64,000 bases of DNA, taken from assembly GCA_951394405.1 (NCBI GenBank), contig OX596339.1:4054338-4118337 (forward strand), in the 5' to 3' direction. Below, piece after piece: positions 12,088-22,984 of the stretch. The DNA is from Coprinellus micaceus. Taxonomy: Eukaryota; Basidiomycota; Agaricomycetes; Agaricales; Psathyrellaceae. Position numbers and translations under genes: made by a program. Positions within the stretch are counted from its first letter, which is position 1; every line of letters begins with the position of its first letter. The notes beneath the pieces are model-generated. The model worked only from the letters and a program-made list of their open reading frames with translations, was not told the DNA's origin and did no database searches.

Positions 12088-13631
12088 ATGCTGAACCCAG
12101 ACATATGGTCTCAAATCGGTGGCCAATCTGAACCCCTCGATCTTCTCGTCCTCGCTCAGGTGGGTGGCACGATTGCTGATCGATTATCGGGATCATCCTC
12201 CTCATCGATCTCGTTCAGACGTGCAGGAGCATCCGGGGCGTAACCAATACCAAATCCGTCTGGACATGCGTCCTCTTCAAAACCTGCAACGACTATGGGG
12301 TCATGCCCTCGACGTATCCGACAGGGCAAATGTCGCAGCAGGAAATCGAACGAGCAGCCTGTCGACCCCATCGCTGGATTCGCATCCTCCGAAAACATCA
12401 AGGGCCGTTCTTCCCAACGTTCATCAACCACCCTCCGCTCGCAAGCCTGCAGTGGCACATCCCTAGGCCATACTTCCAGCGCATCACAGCAGGAGGCCGC
12501 TATCTCGTCGAAGCCGTTGGACATCCACGCCAGGACGTCACCCTCAAAGTCTGGGACCTTGGAGTGCCGGGACGGATTAACCTTTTGACTGCCCTTGTCC
12601 TCGTCGCTTCAAAGGTCGTCCAGGGCACCGATGGCACGACCATGGTCTCTTGCTGTTCCACCGGAGACTCGATATTGGTCGCGTCGACCTGGCGTGTTGC
12701 TTCCCGAAAGTATAGGTACGTCTCGACGAACTGAACTGGAGGTCCTCTCGACGCTGAACATTCATTATAGATCCATCGTGTTCTCTGTTTCGCCTGGAGA
12801 ATCCGCCACCTTTACGCAAGTCGCGCAGCTCGATTTCCCCCACAACGAAAACGTCTTTGCCTCGATCGTCACTGAACGCTATGTGTTATTCAGGATGCCC
12901 ATGCCCGAGCTCATGGCGTGGGATTACAGGGAAGGCAAGGTGGTGAGATGGAATGCCATCGGCGCCGATGCCACATGCGAGGTACGTCGTCACCCTTTAT
13001 TCGCCCCAAAAGCGCTGCTCATATTCCTCAGCTTGTTGTTCTCTCCAACGCTGTCGTCCTCACATGCTGCTCGGCCAAGCAGTTTATGCTCTGGTCCATC
13101 GATCCGATCCTCGAGCGCGCACAACCTGCCCACCTGCCTATCAATACCGCATTCCGAATTCGTCCGCACCACGTCGTCGCATATCCCTGGCCCGAGGGCC
13201 CTGAACATTGTCTCCCCATGCCGTACCCTAACCCTCATCACCAGAGCAACGAACTCTACCGTTTCCAGTGGAACAAGCCGCTGAATCCTACACCCGCCAA
13301 CCCCGTTGTCCTCGACATATTGTTCAAGTCTGGCACCCGCTCCTACCGGCTTCTCACCAAGAACAACATCGGCTCCCACCTTCAGCTCGAGGTGACACCG
13401 GTTCGGCTACGGGGTGAGGTTCTCAATTTCCACAACGGCCTACAGAACCTGGCTATGCGGAGGCAGACGTTGGTTGATTCGCTGGGCATGGACGTGTATT
13501 TCCCTCTCGCGCTTGCTTTTCATCACAATTTGGAGGCTACCTATTTCTGTCATCTTTCTGGTCGTACCTTCTTTAGTAACACTGACCCCGAAACCCCCAC
13601 CGCTTATGCCTGCCTCGATGTTTTGCCTTGA
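12088..13631 (+). CDS. F-box-like cluster protein, copy 3 (459 aa)
   Basis: Exons 12088-12159, 12219-12715, 12771-12981 and 13032-13631 join in frame. The start at 12088 (MLNPDIWSQIG) gives the shortest F-box-like N-terminus of the family; an in-frame ATG at 12016 would add a Ser-Leu stretch from the CT repeat and is less likely. Family blocks are all present: TCRSIR, WDLGVPGR, FSVSP, YPWPEGP, CHLSGRTFF and terminal DVLP. The last intron has no in-frame stop from its upstream part, so intron retention would also read open. Confidence 0.72.
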
Positions 13632-13701
13632 ATTCCCCATGTACTTCTTGTAGGAACAATGCTCAATGCTTAGTAGTATCGCACCTGGCGAGTGGACTCG
13701 A

Positions 13702-13745
13702 ATTAGGCGCCCAACGGCCTGAGGCACGTGAACTGACGTCACAGC
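13702..13745 (+). promoter_or_regulatory. Upstream block of cluster gene 4 (GCGCCC, CACGTG, TGACGTCA)
   Basis: TTAGGCGCCC (about 13703-13712), CACGTG (13725-13730) and a perfect TGACGTCA (13734-13741) repeat the order found upstream of copies 1 and 2, although the surrounding sequence has diverged. Conservation of the three motifs within diverged DNA is the best argument that they are functional. Confidence 0.6.
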
Positions 13746-13822
13746 CCCTATCCTCTGGACTTTCCAATCCTCCATGCCGTGATCCACTAACCACGTCCTC
13801 CGTCGTCTTTGTCGTCGTCGAC

Positions 13823-15451
13823 ATGCCTCGCAGCACACGTTTCCCCACAGTCCAGCAATTTCCCCTAGTAGCAGACATCTGGTATGAAATAGGACAACAT
13901 GCAGAACCCATGGATCTTCTTGCGCTCGCACTGGTATGTGGCATGCTGTTAATCACCCGATTCTCTCTCCCTCTCTCTCTCTCCCTCTCTCTCTCTCTCT
14001 CTCATATTTGGCCCTTTCCCAGACATGCAAGTCCATCCGAATCGCTGTTAATACCAAAGCAGTATGGACTAGCGTCCTCTACAAATCGTGCCACAAACAT
14101 GGAATCATCACGTCGACGTATCCCTCACAACAAATGACAATGGAAGAGGTTGAAAAGGCAGCGTGTCGACCCGAGATCTGGATTCGTCTCCTCCAGCATC
14201 GACGCACCCGCTTCTACCCGACCTTTTGCAATCGAGTTCCGTTGAAGAGCAAGAGATGGCGCATTCCGAGTGCCTACTATCAGCGCATGACTGCCGGAGG
14301 GCGTTATCTCATCGAGGCGACTGGAAACAAACACCAAGATTCCACTCTCAAACTCTGGGACCTCGGCGTTCCAGGAAATGCCCACCTCCTCTCCATACCA
14401 ACCCTTCTCGCATCACAAGTGGTCATCGGAGCCCGGGGAGATGTTATGGTGTCCTGCTGCTCGACCTCCGAGTCCATCCTTGTCGTGCTGACGTGGCTCC
14501 TTTCCGGCGATAATGTTCGGTATGCCCTATTCATTCGTTCTGATTAGCTCTTTTCAGGAACTCATCATGGACCCAGGTCTGTCGTGTTCTCTGTATCGCC
14601 AACTGCCAGCACGACCTACACCCGAGTGGCCGAGCTAAGCTTGAAACATGCAGAAACCATCCTTTGCGGCTTCATCATGGAAAGCTACGTTGTATTCAAG
14701 TTGCCTATGCCCTACATGATGGTGTGGGATTACAAGCAAAACCGGCTGGTTAGGTGGAAGGCGACCGGATTGGATCGAACGTGCCGAGTAAGTCCTCGTT
14801 CGTTTACCCCAAAGCCATTGAGCTCATCCTTCTCAGCTCGTCTCTCTACCCAACGCCGTCGTCATGAGCTGCTGTTCAAAGAAGCAATTCATGCTCTGGT
14901 CCGTCCCGTCAATCCTCCAGCATGCCCGACCCGCCCATTCTCCACTCGACAACCCCCCAACTCTCCAGCCAAACCACATCATCGCATACCCTTGGCCTGA
15001 AGGACCACGGTCTTGCGTTCCTATCCCAAGTCGCATCCGGTATCCCCATAGCCATATGCTTTACAACTTCTGCTGGAGGAAGCCCCTCAATCCGACACTC
15101 GACAATCCCGTCGTACTCGACCTTGAGCTGTGGAGCGGTTCCCGTTCGTACACCGTTCTCGCTGTCGACAGGCCAAGTGGGATGGAGCTTGTTGTCGAAC
15201 CGGTCCTCTTGTGTGGCGAAATTGTGAACCACTGGGAGTACCATGCGCGTCGATTTGAAAGGTTTGTCGCGTTACGAAGGCAATCATTGATCGGACGACA
15301 TCACGGTCTACACGAGCACTTTAAACTCTCCCAACCCATGCATTTGGACCTGGACGTTTCTCATTTCTGTCACCTCTCGGGGCGTACCCTTTTTAGCACC
15401 GTCGAGCACCCTGGAATCACTGTTCAAGCCTGTGTCGACTTTTTACCTTGA
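13823..15451 (+). CDS. F-box-like cluster protein, copy 4 (477 aa)
   Basis: Exons 13823-13933, 14023-14519, 14577-14787 and 14837-15451 join in frame. The F-box-like start (VADIWYEIGQHAEPMDLLALA|TCKSIR) is followed by WDLGVPG, FSVSP, YPWPEGP, LNPT..NPV, CHLSGRTLF and terminal DFLP. Intron 1 holds a long CT run. Exon lengths match copies 1-3 closely (exon 2 is 497 nt in copies 1, 3 and 4), which strongly supports the model. Function is as for the family: perhaps an SCF adaptor, otherwise unknown. Confidence 0.74.
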
Positions 15452-15586
15452 TCTCTGTCTTACATCAATAAAAGTATTCTTGTCGCCATAGGCGCCCAGC
15501 GACGGGCCGATGCCGGATCATATGCCTCTTTCCAATTTTTTCGTCTTCTTCCTCTTCTTCTCCTCTTACGCTTCCAACCCCCCACC

Positions 15587-17117
15587 ATGCCCGCTCTCAT
15601 TCATCTCTCTGCTCTCCCGAAGACCATGAATGAAGACGTCTGGTTTGAAATCGGGAAACTTGGAGAGCCTTTTGACGTCGTCACTCTGTCGAGGGTAGGT
15701 CGTAGTCCTGATTCGATTCCTCGCATTCCAACTCCCCCATAGTGCTGTAAGATTATCCGCGCTGCAGTCAACCAAAAGATCGTCTGGACCCACATACTCA
15801 AACGCGTTTGCCACGATTATGGCATCCTCCTCTCGACGTACCCCTTTGACGAAATGTCGTGTGAAGAGCTCACCCGTGCTGCATGCAATCCCAAACTCTG
15901 GATGCGCATAGTGGACCGCCTTTCACCCAACAAAGAATATCCCACTTTTGGCCTCGCCGTCCCAATCAGCAATTCCCGATGCTATCTAGAACGAGGGCTA
16001 TTTGAGAAATTGACCGATGGCGGTCGATATCTTTTTCAGGCTCACGGAGGGGACGGTTCGCCTATCCTCATCCAATTCTGGGACTTGGGGCGCCCAGCCC
16101 ACCCGTCGAAACCCAAGCTCGTCACATCACACACACTGAGTCGGACGCCAGACCTGCCCCTACTATCAGCCTACTCCACGGCACACTCATTCGTGTTCAC
16201 GGTAGCATGGTGTGTCCAACGTTCGAGGATGAGGTGCATGTTCTCCGTACCTCGTATATCATCACGCCCTAACACCCTTTAGATGCATCGTTTTCTCCCT
16301 AACACCTGGGTCTCAAACCCCTCTCTCTCAAATCGCGGCTACCGAGTTTGATTCCACCGATCATGTTTTCCGCTGTCACTTGACGGAAAACTACGTTCAG
16401 TTCCAGAGCCGGGTACCCAGGTGCATCACCTGGTTCTACAAGCTCGGAAAGCTACGCAGATGGGTCGCTGAGCCAGTAGACGAAGATAGACTAGTGAGTC
16501 TATCTTGTCTATTCGGTCGTGAAACACGGCATGAATATGTCGCCCTTTAGCTCATCTGTCTCCCCAACACCGTGGTCGTGGCCTCTGATCGAGTGGACGC
16601 ATTTCATCTCTACTCTGTAGACTCCATCCTTGACCAAGCTCACGAAGATGAATCTCTGGCGCTCGACCCGTTGGCTCCAGAGGCTAGGGTCCCCTACCCC
16701 TGGCCCAATCGTGCACACCCCTACGATTCCTTGATTGGCTTTCATGAACACTCCCTCACTGTTCGCGTGCCCCTCAACCAAACCGTTCTGAATCCCATCA
16801 TTCTACACGTTAAAACTGGCCAGGGAATGCGGACATACAACATCGCTGAGGAGGAAGATCGTACACTGATCCTTCAACCCCATTGCCTCATGGCACAGGT
16901 CGAGCTCGGGCAAGGTTCAACACTCTTCTTACGCCGAACAAGGTGCCTTGGGAACACCTTTACGCAGGATTATTTTCGTATCCCCATTGCTATACCGAAA
17001 TACCTTTCGCTTACGCATTCTTGCACCATGATTCCAGGCCGTATCGTTCTTCATAATTGCCGCAACCCGCCCTCTGAAAATTCTATCATTAGAGCTTGTA
17101 TCGACCTTTTGCCTTGA
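15587..17117 (+). CDS. F-box-like cluster protein, copy 5 (458 aa)
   Basis: Exons 15587-15694, 15743-16233, 16283-16493 and 16551-17117 join in frame. This copy is diverged: the block after intron 1 is CCKIIR rather than TCK.IR, WDLGRP replaces WDLGIPG, and the C-terminal CHLSGR block is replaced by CTMIPGR, but YPWP and terminal DLLP remain. A TAGGCGCCC site lies at about 15489, but no CACGTG or TGACGTCA is seen. It is closest to the neighbouring pseudogene at 17.3-18.1 kb. Confidence 0.7.
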
Positions 17118-17150
17118 GCTGTAGTACCTCATGTTTAATGTGATCGAACA

Positions 17151-17170
17151 CGCATCTACATGTAGATGCG
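17151..17170. repeat. Dispersed palindrome, copy 4 (20 bp, perfect)
   Basis: CGCATCTACATGTAGATGCG is a perfect 20-bp palindrome. The changed outer bases are changed on both arms, so symmetry is kept while sequence varies. It lies 34 bp after the stop codon of copy 5. Confidence 0.9.
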
Positions 17171-17294
17171 TACTCGGAACCTTGACGCTCAGGCATGTGA
17201 TGAGTGCTAGCGATGTCATACTCCCGCCCAGTTGGCTGGTTTTTTCTTTCTTTCTTTATCGCCGCTACATCCACGTCCATGTTCCCCATGTCTC

Positions 17295-18085
17295 AATGAT
17301 CTGTGGTTTCGAATCGCCAAGATCGTCGAACCTGTGGACTTGTTTGCTTTGACGATGGTACGTACGCCTCCTTGCTTTCTCGATAGACGACCTGTTTGAT
17401 ATCCTCTTCAGAACGACCCTCAACGCCAGGTCCTTGTGGGAGTTCCTCCTCAAACGCAGCTGTCACGAACATGGCATCCTCCTCTCGACGCACCCCTGGG
17501 ACGAAATGTCGAGCGTAGCGCTCACTCATCCCAACAAGTCTACCACACCTTTGGCGGTCGTGTTCCAGCTATCGAGAGGTTAGCCGAAGGAGGAAGATCC
17601 CTCTTTCCAAACCTTTGACTCTATACTCCAACACGCCTCGAGACCAACGCTCGAGCCAATCACATTCAGCCCCTAGGCGTCAGCACGCCGTATCCGTAGT
17701 CTGAAGGGCCGACCCCACACAGCCTTCCATGGCAGATCTCCGACGACGCCTATAGTCACCAATTCCGCATCACGGTCAGAGCGCCCCTGAATCCAACTCG
17801 CTCGAATCCAGTCGTCGTCCATGCCTCCTTTGCAGGCGGGACGCGTTCATATACCATCGATACGATGGATCGTAGGAGCCAAGAAGGCGGAGGCTGGGAC
17901 ATGGTGCTGCATCCTCGTCATTCACATTCTCACTCGTGTCGTCATGTGGTGAAGCTCAAGCGAACTGGGTGCATCCAAGGCATGTTCATGGAGCATCTGT
18001 TTCGCTTTACCTTGAAATCGCGCACTATTGTCACATCACTGGCCGACGTCTAATCGTCACTTGTATCGACCTCTTGCCCTCCTGA
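17295..18085 (+). pseudogene. Decayed F-box-like cluster copy 6
   Basis: The F-box-like block (NDLWFRIAKIVEP) is readable at 17295 but has no in-frame start codon. After an intron-like gap, a block like RSLWEFLLKRSCHEHGILLST aligns with copy 5, but the following parts are shortened, with frame changes and stops near 17510-17620 and an in-frame stop inside the YPWPE block. The tail is recognisable, from an LNPT-like block to CHITGR and a terminal LLP before a stop near 18083. About half of the normal gene is missing. It is most similar to copy 5. Confidence 0.75.
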
Positions 18086-18227
18086 GCGCCGTATGTAGCC
18101 TGTGCCGAATTTATATATATCTTTGGTTTCGAAACCTTGTTACGACGAATCTAACAGTATCTGGAAGCCTCCTTTTACATAGCTACGAACACGTTGTAAA
18201 CAAAGCCGAAGAGCATTTCCTATGCAG

Positions 18228-18292
18228 ATCAGGAAATTTCGGCTCAGCCGGAAATTTGGCGTTGGGTTAAGGTTAGCTAGCCCCTAACTTGA
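18228..18292. repeat. Inverted-repeat element with GGCTCAGCC centre, copy A
   Basis: AAATTTCGGCT and AGCCGGAAATTT form a near-perfect inverted repeat around position 18247, followed by GGGTTAAGGTTAG. A related block with GGGTTAGG occurs at about 42.48 kb and a weaker one near 22.49 kb. It may be the end of a small inactive transposon; this is inference. Confidence 0.5.
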
Positions 18293-18407
18293 ATTTATCC
18301 GTCCTTCATTGGAGTTAGGAACCCCGAATAACCCTGGAAGGGATGCTTTACATGTACAGTCAATCACAGCGCCCGTTCCTCACACCCGCTACCACACACA
18401 CACACCC

Positions 18408-18460
18408 ACAATAGGCGCCCTTGTCCCTATCCCCAGGGCGCCTATCCCCAGTCACGTGCC
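18408..18460 (+). promoter_or_regulatory. Upstream block of cluster gene 7 with facing GCGCCC sites
   Basis: TAGGCGCCC (about 18412-18420) is followed 16 bp later by its inverse GGGCGCCTA (about 18437-18445), then CACGTG (18453-18458), 70-120 bp before the start at 18532. The inverted pair is found only upstream of this copy. Confidence 0.55.
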
Positions 18461-18531
18461 CCATGGAAGACCAAGGTTTTTCTTTAGGCGTCCTTTTTGG
18501 GGTTTGGAAGAGAACCACATTCATCCTCACC

Positions 18532-20065
18532 ATGTCGATACGAAAGCCAGCTCCAACTCTGCCTGGAGATGTCTGGTATCAGGTCGTCCAGCTCAGTGAT
18601 CCCCTTACCACCCTCTCCCTTTCAATGGTGCGGCGGCGATGCGACAACGACGCGTCCGAGATTATACTGACGCGTGCATACCCAGACTTGCCGCTCCCCA
18701 AGGTCGCTGCTCACAGACAGGCGAATTTGGGTTTCCCTATTAAAGGAGGTCTGCTCTCGCTACGGCATCATACAGCAAACATACCCGGTCGAAGAGATGT
18801 CCGACGACGAGATTGTCCGCACGGCGTGTCGCCCAGGATTGTGGCATCGTACCATTCAACAAATCCGTGGTCCGCATTACCCGAGAATCAACCGACCGCC
18901 TACCACTTTGCGAATGCGCGAAGGCTACTACCAACAGCTCATTGCAGGAGGGAGGTTCATGGTCGAGGCGATCTCAAACCGAGAAACCACCAATATCTCC
19001 ATCAAGCTTTGGGACCTTGGTATACCTGGGCGATGCTCCAGTTTGATTTCACCCACAATCATCGCCGCGTACCCCATCCGAGGGTCGTCGGAGGGTGATG
19101 TGGTCGGCTGTTCCACCACAGACTCGTTGATACTGGTCTCCATCGCCCTACGTGTTAGTTGTGGCACTTCCAAGTACGCATCGCTTCCAATCTCTTTTGT
19201 TAACTTGACCCTTACGCCACATCTAGCCTTGTTGTTCTTTCCATATCACCTGGAGTGGATACAGAGTTTACCCTTGTTAAGCAATGCAGTATTCCGACCG
19301 GCTACTCAATCCATAAGGTGTCGATCACGGAAACCTACGCCCTGATCAAGTTGGGCGGCTCTGCATACATCGTACTCGACTATCGCAGCGACAGAGTCGT
19401 ATTCTTCACGCCGGTTACAACTAGCGACACATCCCAGGTGCGTGCTCCCTTTCCCATTTTCACACCTACGTGTTCTCAGTACGTTTTGCCAGGTCATAGC
19501 GCTTCCAAACGCCATTATCGCCACATCCCCTTCAACCAGAAGCTTCCGCCTGTGGTCTCTGTCCTCCGTGCTCCAGCGTGCTGAGCCCCTTCGCCGATCG
19601 GGTTACTCTGTCGTCCCTCTCCACGCCGACAGCTCTCTTATCTACCCATGGCCAGAAGCGCTTGGATCCCCCGTCAACATGTTCTGGAGAAAGCCTCTCA
19701 ATCCGACACCCTCCAACCCCGTTCAAATTGACGTTCATTTCGAGTCTGGAACGCGAACCTACTCGATCAGCAGTGGGTTAGGGCTGGACACAGAGATCAT
19801 CGCCCGACCCTGCTCTCTTTTGGGAGAATTCGTGACTACCTGGGAGCCCCTCGACGAGGGTGTCCTGCGCGAAACCTGGCTACGACGACAAGAGCTCGTT
19901 GGGGATTCTGTGCAGGAAGACTACTTTTCCCTTCCCTTTCCCATTGCCAATGATCTACGTGTTTCACAGTTCTGCCACCTCTCTGGACGCCTCATATTAC
20001 AAAGACTCTGTCACGATCAGCCCGGATTTACCCCCTGTCGCGTATACCATGCAATGTTGCCCTGA
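18532..20065 (+). CDS. F-box-like cluster protein, copy 7 (455 aa)
   Basis: Exons 18532-18627, 18686-19173, 19227-19437 and 19493-20065 join in frame. N-terminal LPGDVWYQVV and SLSM|TCRSPR fit the family's F-box-like block; WDLGIPGR, LSISPG (for FSVSP), YPWPEA, LNPTPSNPV and FCHLSGR follow. The protein ends AMLP rather than D.LP. An alternative acceptor for exon 4 lies at 19479. It is the last full copy before two variant members. Confidence 0.7.
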
Positions 20066-20189
20066 AGCGCCGATGTAATTATTAAGCGCTCATTCCACGT
20101 GACGCACGCCATGTCGTATATTCAATTCAAATGATTCCTTTTTGGCCTTTACTCTTCATTATTATCATCATCATCATCATCATGTCCCT

Positions 20190-20563
20190 CCATCTCAAAG
20201 GTGCCTCCTACTCCTGGCCACTACAGGCTGGTCTGGCGGTCCCAGCTCAATCCGAAACCCTTGAATCCTACTCCACCTCGGGTCTCAGACATGTCTCTAC
20301 GAGGTCACTGTTGTTCCTGGTCGAGCCCCACGTCGTTTCGGCAGAGTTGTCAGATGAACATGAGCGGCGATCGCCCTATTACCGTCCTCCTCAGGAACAC
20401 CCGGGCGACGGGCACTTGGAGCACAGATCTCTATCCAATTCGCATTGACATTGCGCAAACTTATTCCGTCCAATGCTTTTGTCACCTGTCTGGCCGCGCT
20501 CTCTTTAATTCTCGTTTCACGCAACCTATCGTACACTGCGCTCGAGTGGATCTTTTACCTTGA
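20190..20563 (+). pseudogene. 3' remnant of an F-box-like cluster gene (copy 8)
   Basis: Only the C-terminal part of the family is left: LNPKPLNPTP near the start, then FCHLSGRALF and a terminal VDLLP before the stop at 20563. The F-box-like half, the WDLG block and three introns are missing. An upstream ATAT-rich (ATC)n run near 20160 marks the break. Confidence 0.7.
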
Positions 20564-20585
20564 TTCTCGTATTACAAGCAGTACA

Positions 20586-20601
20586 CCTCTACACGTAGAG
20601 G
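20586..20601. repeat. Dispersed palindrome, copy 5 (imperfect centre)
   Basis: CCTCTACACGTAGAGG keeps both arms of the palindrome but has a changed centre. It lies 22 bp after the remnant copy 8 and about 65 bp before copy 9; a CACGTG follows at about 20611. Confidence 0.7.
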
Positions 20602-20664
20602 TCAGAATCCACGTGACGCGTTGAACCCAAAGCCCAGACAGACTGCCACTTTATCCGTTGAACC

Positions 20665-22278
20665 ATGACCACCATGCCCAGGCACGCTTTTCTAGGTGTT
20701 GTTGTAAACCGACCAATCCTGAACGCAGATGTGTGGCTTCAAGTACACAAGCACACTCGGGCGCTTGATATACTTCGGCTCGTCAAGGTACGGCTAATAC
20801 CCCCAAGGTGGATGGACGGCTAACCCTCCGAATCCGTAGACATGCAAGGACTTTAGAGCCATGTTCAACCTCAGACACCTCTGGATCAAAGTCCTCGAGA
20901 AAACGTGTAACGAATACGGCATCATCATCTCCACCTACCCCACCCGCGACATGAGTGACGACGAGATCATCCGTGCTGCGTGTCGCCCGAGTATGTGGCC
21001 TCAGATGTTGGAGAGACTCAAGACCGGGAAGGATCCCCTCCGCGTTCCGATCGTCTCTGACGGTTGGTCTCTTCCAAAGGCGTCATATCAACGCCTTACA
21101 CCAGGCGGCAGATATCTTGTCTCTGTCAACCCCTCCAACAGCGACGGCGGACCTGCCACCGTCAGTGTCTGGGACTTTGGAGTCCCTGGTGGCCGACAAG
21201 GCCCTTCCGAGCCTACTGAAACCGCGTCTTGGTCCCCTCCCAACTCGGAATCCTATGAAGGCGTATCCTCTTGCACGACGAATACGTCCATCTTTGTCCT
21301 GTTGACGAGGAGGGTCTCCCCGACTCACGTTTGGTAAGCACCGCACACTCCTGTCCCCACTCCCACCGTAACCCATCTGGCATGCCAACAGCGCGATCGT
21401 ACTTTCCCTATCGCCCACCATCACCACCTCGTTCTCCGTGGTCAGTCGAACACAGTTTGAGTGCCCTGAACACGTCGCGACATGCCAACTGAGGGAAACG
21501 TACGCTTTAATAAGCACACACAACGAAACCCTCATCCTCTGGGACTTTGTGCACGACACCGTCACCTGGTGGAACGTGACAGCTTTCGACCCTACCCAGT
21601 GCAAGGTGAGAGACCGCTTGTCTTTCAAGTGAGTCGGGGTTTGCTCATGCGCACCATCTTGACTAGATCCTTGCTCTTTCCAACGCCGTCCTCGTCAGCT
21701 TCTGTCAGACCATGGAATTCAAGCTTTGGGCTCTGTCCTCTATTATCGCTCATTCGCAACTCCCGTCCACAAACTCTCCAACCGTCGCGTCCATTGACGC
21801 TGACACCGTTCAACCCTATCCATGGCCCGAAACTCCCACCACTCCCCCACCTGGCCGCTCTCCTTGCTACCCAAATAATGTTCTGCCCGGCCAGTTTCTT
21901 CTCTCTTGGCGACGCCGGCTCAACACGACCCCATCCAATCCAGTTCTAGTCCAACTAACCCTCCACTCTGAGAGCCGCCTCTATCAACTCACCGTCATTG
22001 AAGCGCAAAAGCTCAAGATTGTCGTCACGCCGCTGGACCTGTTTGGAGATCTTGTCGGTCAAGGCGTCCAGCGCAAGTCACTCGAGTGGGAGAGGGAGAT
22101 CGCCATTCGCAGGGTTACCCGGAGCCGAGGTCAATGGTTCGAAGAACATTTTCAAATTCCTTTTACGCCGCTCCAGTCCTCGTATGCCAGTTGCTTTTGT
22201 CACCTCTCTGGCCGTGCGCTCTTGACTCCTTACCACCGAAACGTCAACATTGAGGCCTGCGTCGACATCCTACCTTGA
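20665..22278 (+). CDS. F-box-like cluster protein, copy 9 (480 aa)
   Basis: Exons 20665-20787, 20840-21333, 21392-21605 and 21667-22278 join in frame. The F-box-like block (LNADVWLQVHKH, LRLVK|TCKDFR) is more diverged than in copies 1-4. WDFGVPG replaces WDLGIPG, LSLSP replaces FSVSP, and YPWPE, LNTTPSNPV, FCHLSGRALL and terminal DILP are present. It is the last member of the cluster and lies 700 bp before the recombinase-helicase gene. Confidence 0.72.
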
Positions 22279-22984
22279 TAAGATATGTAGTGGCTGTGTG
22301 TCTCGGGTGCTGTATGATACGAGTTTCAGATAGGCGCCCATTTGGGGCGTCGCTGGAGATAACACGGCGATAGAAGTTGGTCTTCATTTAAACTACCTAC
22401 GTACAGCGGTCCCGAGCGCCCCAAGATCCATCTCACATTCCGGAGTTTGCGGGGGCTCGGAACCGAGAGGGACAAGAGAATCCGGTGTGAAATTTCAACT
22501 CAGCCCCAAAAAAATTGGCTATGGGTTAGGGTCCGCCGCGAAGCCGTCCCGACTTGGCTTTCTCCTCGTCAACCTCCACATACTCACACACAGACCCTGC
22601 GATAGCATGAAAAGAAAGAGACCCGAATCCCAGGGCACGGGGAGCTCTCCGTACGTAAATCGCCTTTCTTGGGCAGTCCCAGTCTCCTGATCCATACATC
22701 TATATAGACCCAAACGACTACAGTCGCTGGCCCCCCTTGACGGCGATGCCGAGCCCCACCCAGAGGTGGATTCGATTCTCTTCATTGTTTAACCAAAGCA
22801 CAAGCTCAGTTTCAAGCAGGCCGGCCCCACGCATTCACCAGACTCGGAGCTTGCCATTCCAAACGCCGAGATGATCACCGCAGAGACCGTGAGTATGCTA
22901 GATCTCAAATATCGAACCACCCACCCTAAAGTCGAGAGAATATAGTCTTGCACTAGTAACACGCTTGAAGAAGACGAGGATCTC
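22279..22984. other. Intergenic region between the F-box-like cluster and the helicase gene
   Basis: It contains TAGGCGCCC at about 22331-22339, like the cluster promoters, but no family member follows. A GGGTTAGGG telomere-like motif lies near 22525 next to a weak copy of the GGCTCAGCC element. A possible upstream exon of the helicase gene could end near 22889 (GTGAGT), but its frame does not join cleanly. Confidence 0.4.
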
